Positions 60,453 to 64,000 of a stretch of DNA of 64,000 nucleotides are shown here, in pieces; the stretch's first letter is position 1; each line of letters begins with the position of its first letter. The notes under the pieces are model-generated. The model ran no database searches. It was given only the letters and a program-made list of their open reading frames with translations, and was not told where the DNA came from. Made by a program: the position numbers and the translations under genes. The stretch is from positions 1 to 64,000 of the forward strand of contig NZ_BMJQ01000014.1 in assembly GCF_014643535.1 (NCBI RefSeq), written 5' to 3'. The DNA is from Aliidongia dinghuensis (GTDB lineage: Bacteria; Pseudomonadota; Alphaproteobacteria; ATCC43930; CGMCC-115725).

Positions 60453-62858
60453 ATGCTTCAAGTTCTTGCCTGCATCACCCAGCAGCACGACCTGCGCCTC
60501 GTGGCGTTGGCCGCCTTCATCTGCGTCTTGGCGACCTACACGGCGTTCACGCTGGTCGGGCGCGCCCAGGAGGCGCCGCCGCGCGGCCGGGCCGCCTGGA
60601 TCACGACGGCCGCCGTCGCCACCGGCAGCGGCGTCTGGGCGACGCATTTCATCGCCATGCTGGCGTTCGAGCCGGACCTGCCGGTTAGCTACATGGTCGA
60701 CCGGACGATCCTGTCGATCATCATCGCCGTCCTCATCTCCGGCGTCGGGCTCGGCATCGCGATGTCGCAGCGCCTCGACCTGCGGCTCCTGGGTGGGTTC
60801 GTCACCGGCGCCGGCATCGGCGCCATGCATTACACCGGCATGTGGGCGGTGCGCCTGCCGGGCGTGCTCACCTACAATCTCGGGCCGCTCAGTGCGTCGC
60901 TCATCGTCGGCACCCTCATGGGCGGCGTTGCGACCATGGCAGGCTTCGCCCGCCGCGACTTCCGCCATCGCGTTGCGGGCGCCCTCCTGCTGACGCTCGC
61001 CATCTGCGCCATGCATTTCACCGGCATGAGCGCGGTCGTGATCGTACCGGATGCCTCCCTGCCGGTGCCGGAGGCGACGATCGCGCCGTTCTGGCTTGCG
61101 ACCGCCGTGACGGCAGTGACCATCCTCATCCTGGCGCTGGGCCTGGTCGGATCGACCGTCGATCAGCATCTGGCAAGCCGCTCGATGCGCGAGGCCGAGC
61201 GGCTCCGGGCGAGCGAGCAGCGCTTCCGCCAGCTGGCCGATGCGACCTTCGAAGGCATCGTCATCCATATCGAGGGCGAGATCGTCGACGCGAACCTGGC
61301 CATGTGCACCCTGCTCGACCGGCCGCTCGACCAGCTCGTCGGGCAGCAGATCTGGGAAGTCGTGGCGCCGGCCAACCATGAGCTCGTCCGAGAGCGCATC
61401 GCGGCCGAAAGCACCGAAACCCAGGAGATCGATCTCTGCGATGCCAACGGCCGGACGATCCCGGTCGAAATCCTGGCCCAGACGATTCCGTTCGGAACCG
61501 GCACGGCCCGCGTCGTCGCCGTGCGCGACATCCGCGAACGCCGCGAGGCCGAGGCGCGGATCCGCCACATGGCGCATCACGACGCGCTGACCGGGCTGCC
61601 GAACCGGACACTGTTCCACGACCGGCTGGAGCAGGCTGTGTCGCTCGCCAAGCGCAACGGCACGACCGTCGCCGTCCATTGCCTCGACCTCGACCGCTTC
61701 AAGAACGTCAACGACCTGATGGGCCACGCCGCCGGCGACGCGCTGCTGCAGCAGGTCGCTCGCCATCTCAACAACAGCGTGCGCGCGCACGACACGGTGG
61801 CGCGGCTCAGCGGCGACGAGTTCGCAATCATCCAGATCGGCGTCACCCACCCGGACGGCCCGGCGATCCTGGCCGACCGCCTGGTCGAGCTGATCGGCCA
61901 GCCGTTCGATCTCGACGAGCAGCAGGTCATCATCGGCACCAGCATCGGCGTGGCGCTCTATCCGGGCGATTCAGAATCGGGCGAGGAGCTGGTGCGCGCC
62001 GCCGATACCGCGCTCTATCGCGCCAAGGCGGCCGGCCGCGGCACCTACCGCTTCTTCGAGCCGGAGATGGACACGCGCCTGCAGGAACGCCGCCTGCTCG
62101 AGCGCGACCTGCGCCAGGCGCTCGCCGAGGGTCAGCTCGAGGTCCACTACCAGCCGCTCGTCGAGTGCAACTCCGAGGCGCTGCTCGGCTTCGAGGCGCT
62201 GGTGCGCTGGCGCCATCCTGAACGCGGCCAGGTACCGCCCTCCGAGTTCATCCCGGTTGCCGAGGAGAGCGGCCTCATCATCCAACTCGGCGAATGGGTC
62301 ATGCGGACCGCCTGCCGCGAGGCGGCAAAATGGCCGGGCGACCAGCGCATCGCGATCAACCTGTCGCCGGTCCAGTTCCGCCATGCCGACCTGGCGCACA
62401 AGATCCTGACCATCGTCGAGCAGACCGGCCTGGCGCCCGAGCGGCTCGAGCTCGAGATTACCGAGGGCGTGCTGATCGAGGATACGGAACACACACTGGC
62501 GACGCTCAGCCTGCTCAAGTCCGCCGGCATCCGCGTGTCGCTCGACGATTTCGGCACGGGCTATTCGAGCTTGAGCTACCTGCAGCGCTTCCCGTTCGAC
62601 AAGATCAAGATCGACCGCTCCTTCGTCTGGGAGATGGGGCGCAACGCCGACTCGATGGCGATCGTCCGCTCGGTCATCGCACTCGGCCGCTCGCTCCGCA
62701 TCACGGTCATCGCCGAGGGCGTCGAAACCCCGGAGCAGCTGGCACTCCTGCAGTCGGAACAGTGCGACCAGGTCCAGGGCTTCCTCCTCGGCCGCCCCGT
62801 CCCGGCGCGGGATCTCACCCAGCTGATGACGGACGCCGAAACCGCCGCCGCCGAGTGA
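60453..62858 (+). CDS. MHYT-PAS-GGDEF-EAL cyclic-di-GMP signalling protein
   Basis: This 801-residue protein has an N-terminal MHYT sensor (HFIAM, MHYTGM, MHFTGM across seven membrane segments, residues 1-235), a PAS domain (about 245-360), a GGDEF domain with SGDEF and DALTGLPNR (about 365-535) and an EAL domain with FEALVRW, NLSPVQF and DDFGTGYSSL (about 555-795). Both enzymatic sites look intact, so it may make and degrade c-di-GMP. MHYT is thought to bind copper and sense a gas or redox signal. Confidence 0.95.
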   Translation: MLQVLACITQQHDLRLVALAAFICVLATYTAFTLVGRAQEAPPRGRAAWITTAAVATGSGVWATHFIAMLAFEPDLPVSYMVDRTILSIIIAVLISGVGLGIAMSQRLDLRLLGGFVTGAGIGAMHYTGMWAVRLPGVLTYNLGPLSASLIVGTLMGGVATMAGFARRDFRHRVAGALLLTLAICAMHFTGMSAVVIVPDASLPVPEATIAPFWLATAVTAVTILILALGLVGSTVDQHLASRSMREAERLRASEQRFRQLADATFEGIVIHIEGEIVDANLAMCTLLDRPLDQLVGQQIWEVVAPANHELVRERIAAESTETQEIDLCDANGRTIPVEILAQTIPFGTGTARVVAVRDIRERREAEARIRHMAHHDALTGLPNRTLFHDRLEQAVSLAKRNGTTVAVHCLDLDRFKNVNDLMGHAAGDALLQQVARHLNNSVRAHDTVARLSGDEFAIIQIGVTHPDGPAILADRLVELIGQPFDLDEQQVIIGTSIGVALYPGDSESGEELVRAADTALYRAKAAGRGTYRFFEPEMDTRLQERRLLERDLRQALAEGQLEVHYQPLVECNSEALLGFEALVRWRHPERGQVPPSEFIPVAEESGLIIQLGEWVMRTACREAAKWPGDQRIAINLSPVQFRHADLAHKILTIVEQTGLAPERLELEITEGVLIEDTEHTLATLSLLKSAGIRVSLDDFGTGYSSLSYLQRFPFDKIKIDRSFVWEMGRNADSMAIVRSVIALGRSLRITVIAEGVETPEQLALLQSEQCDQVQGFLLGRPVPARDLTQLMTDAETAAAE

Positions 62859-62868
62859 GACCGCCGCT

Positions 62869-64000
62869 TCAGAGCGTCGGCGTCACGGCTGGGCCGCTCA
62901 GCCCGCGGGCCGCGAGATTGGCCATGAGCGCCCGCACGCCGAAGATCCAGGGCGTCACCTCGTCCGTGTGACGCACCCGGTTGACGAGCGCGCCCAGGTG
63001 GCGCGAGCGGATGACGACGACATCATCGAGCTTGTGGGTGAAGCCGCCGCCCCCGCCGGCCCGCTCCTGCGTCGGCGCGAACATGGTGCCGAGGAACAGG
63101 CAGAACCCGTCCGGATACTGATGATGGACCGACACCGTCTGGGCTACGAGATCGGCCGGGTCGCGGCTGATCCGGTTCATCGACGACAGGCCGTCGAGCA
63201 CGAAGCCGTCGGTGCCCTCGACCCGGAGCGCCACATCGGTCGTGCGGATCTCGTCGAGCGTGAAGCGCTCGTCGAACAGACGCACGAGCGGGCCGATCGC
63301 AGTCGAGCCGTTGTTGTCCTTGGCCTTGGACAGAAGGAGCGCGCTCCGGCCCTCGACGTCGCGCAAATTGACGTCATTGCCGAGCGTGGCGCCGACGATA
63401 CGGCCCTTGCTCGACACGACGAGGACGATCTCAGGCTCCGGATTGTTCCAGGTCGAAGCCGGATGGACGCCGATGTCGGCGCCGAAACCCACCGACGAAA
63501 GCGGCTGCGCCTTGGTGAAAATCTCGGCATCCGGGCCGATGCCGACCTCGAGGTATTGCGACCAGAGCCCGCGCTCGACCAGCGCCGCCTTGAGTGCCGA
63601 TGCCGTCTCCGAGCCCGGCTTGATCGAGCCCAGGTCGGCGCCGATGCGGTCGGCGAGCGCCTGGCGGATCGCATCGGCCGCAGCCGGATCGCCCTTGGCC
63701 TGCTCCTCGACCACGCGCTCGACCATGCTGGCCGCGAAGGTGACGCCCGCGGCCTTGATCGCCTGGCAATCGACCGGCGACAGCAGCCACGGCCGCGCCG
63801 GGTCGCGCACCGCCACATCGCTGTTGCGCAGCACAGCCTCGACCGTGCCAAGCCGCACGCCCTGGCGGACTGCAGACCGGACGAAACCGACGGGGTCGTC
63901 CAGCTCGAACAGCGCGGCCGTGGTCGCGGCCATGCGGCTGATGTCGACGAGCTCGCCGCCGTCGACCACGACGACCGCCGGCCCGCCGCCGGCACCCGGC
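62869..64000 (-). CDS. fumarylacetoacetate hydrolase family protein, N-terminus outside
   Basis: The frame is open to the window edge and its start lies beyond 64000. At least 376 residues are visible, with the FAH-type elements VEIGIGPDAEIFTK-like metal/substrate region, IGVHPASTWNNPEPEIVLVV (acidic metal ligands) and GNDVNLRDVEGRSAL. It belongs to the long FAH-like group rather than true fumarylacetoacetase. Hydrolysis or dehydration of a keto acid is likely; substrate unknown. It is convergent with the signalling gene at an 11-base distance. Confidence 0.85.
   Translation of the reverse strand, partial: PGAGGGPAVVVVDGGELVDISRMAATTAALFELDDPVGFVRSAVRQGVRLGTVEAVLRNSDVAVRDPARPWLLSPVDCQAIKAAGVTFAASMVERVVEEQAKGDPAAADAIRQALADRIGADLGSIKPGSETASALKAALVERGLWSQYLEVGIGPDAEIFTKAQPLSSVGFGADIGVHPASTWNNPEPEIVLVVSSKGRIVGATLGNDVNLRDVEGRSALLLSKAKDNNGSTAIGPLVRLFDERFTLDEIRTTDVALRVEGTDGFVLDGLSSMNRISRDPADLVAQTVSVHHQYPDGFCLFLGTMFAPTQERAGGGGGFTHKLDDVVVIRSRHLGALVNRVRHTDEVTPWIFGVRALMANLAARGLSGPAVTPTL

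Noticed and set aside
60414..61850. Minus-strand frame of 478 codons
   Set aside because: Antisense shadow of the MHYT-PAS-GGDEF-EAL gene, which has complete motifs.

Overview
The window is GC-rich, densely coded DNA from an alphaproteobacterium. The evidence is the trb-DUF2274-lysR order, a membrane ferritin of the MbfA type, a DUF6665-like protein and a Dpp-type transporter. A Rhodospirillales-like host is plausible but not proven from this sequence alone. Two different kinds of DNA meet at about position 35,164.

Positions 1-35,163 are the right-hand part of an integrative and conjugative element (ICE). It opens with the end of a P-type conjugation operon (trbL C-terminus, trbF, trbG, trbI, DUF2274) and a convergent LysR gene. 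It closes with an AlpA-like regulator, a P4-type tyrosine integrase, a cluster of integrase arm-site repeats, and the 3' end of guaA, which is the probable attachment site. The left end lies outside the window.

The cargo between about 4.3 and 33.2 kb is an array of small self-regulated modules. Each joins a TetR- or HxlR-type repressor to oxidoreductases, hydrolases or membrane proteins. The modules are: cupin-SDR-AKR-MBL hydrolase-MFS pump-TetR; TetR with two SDRs; TetR with a Tat-exported haloacid-dehalogenase-like protein and an NmrA protein; HxlR with a Tat-exported crotonase, an NmrA protein and a membrane protein; TetR with an old yellow enzyme and a Tat-exported alpha/beta hydrolase on one side and NmrA plus enoyl-CoA hydratase on the other; and TetR with peroxiredoxin, GST, YghU-like GST, SDR and monooxygenase. 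In each module a distinct, partly or fully palindromic sequence recurs in front of the regulator and/or its targets. I read these as six separate operator codes. Together the genes look like a toolkit for sensing and detoxifying reactive organic compounds, but no substrate can be named.

A scar-like area at 13.8-14.7 kb holds an SDR tail fragment, an inverted copy of its tip, and two diverged copies of a unit carrying a small gene.

Positions 35,164-43,205 are core chromosome. The minus strand carries ppx/gppA, rlmE, a membrane protein, guaB, an RsmB-type RNA methyltransferase, a GNAT acetyltransferase and guaA; tRNA-Gln(CUG) is on the plus strand. From 43.3 to 50.4 kb comes a patchy accessory region: a GcvA-like LysR, DUF1127, a Tat-exported HExxH protein, a SHOCT protein with internal 75-bp repeats, a papain/transglutaminase-like protein next to a frameshifted small gene, and two unknown proteins.

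Positions 50.5-64 kb hold a small lipoprotein, MbfA, gamma-glutamyltransferase divergent from a dipeptide/glutathione-type ABC transporter (DF-A-BC order), an orphan Imm52-like immunity gene fused by overlap to the tail of a lost toxin, an MHYT-PAS-GGDEF-EAL protein and a partial fumarylacetoacetase-family gene.
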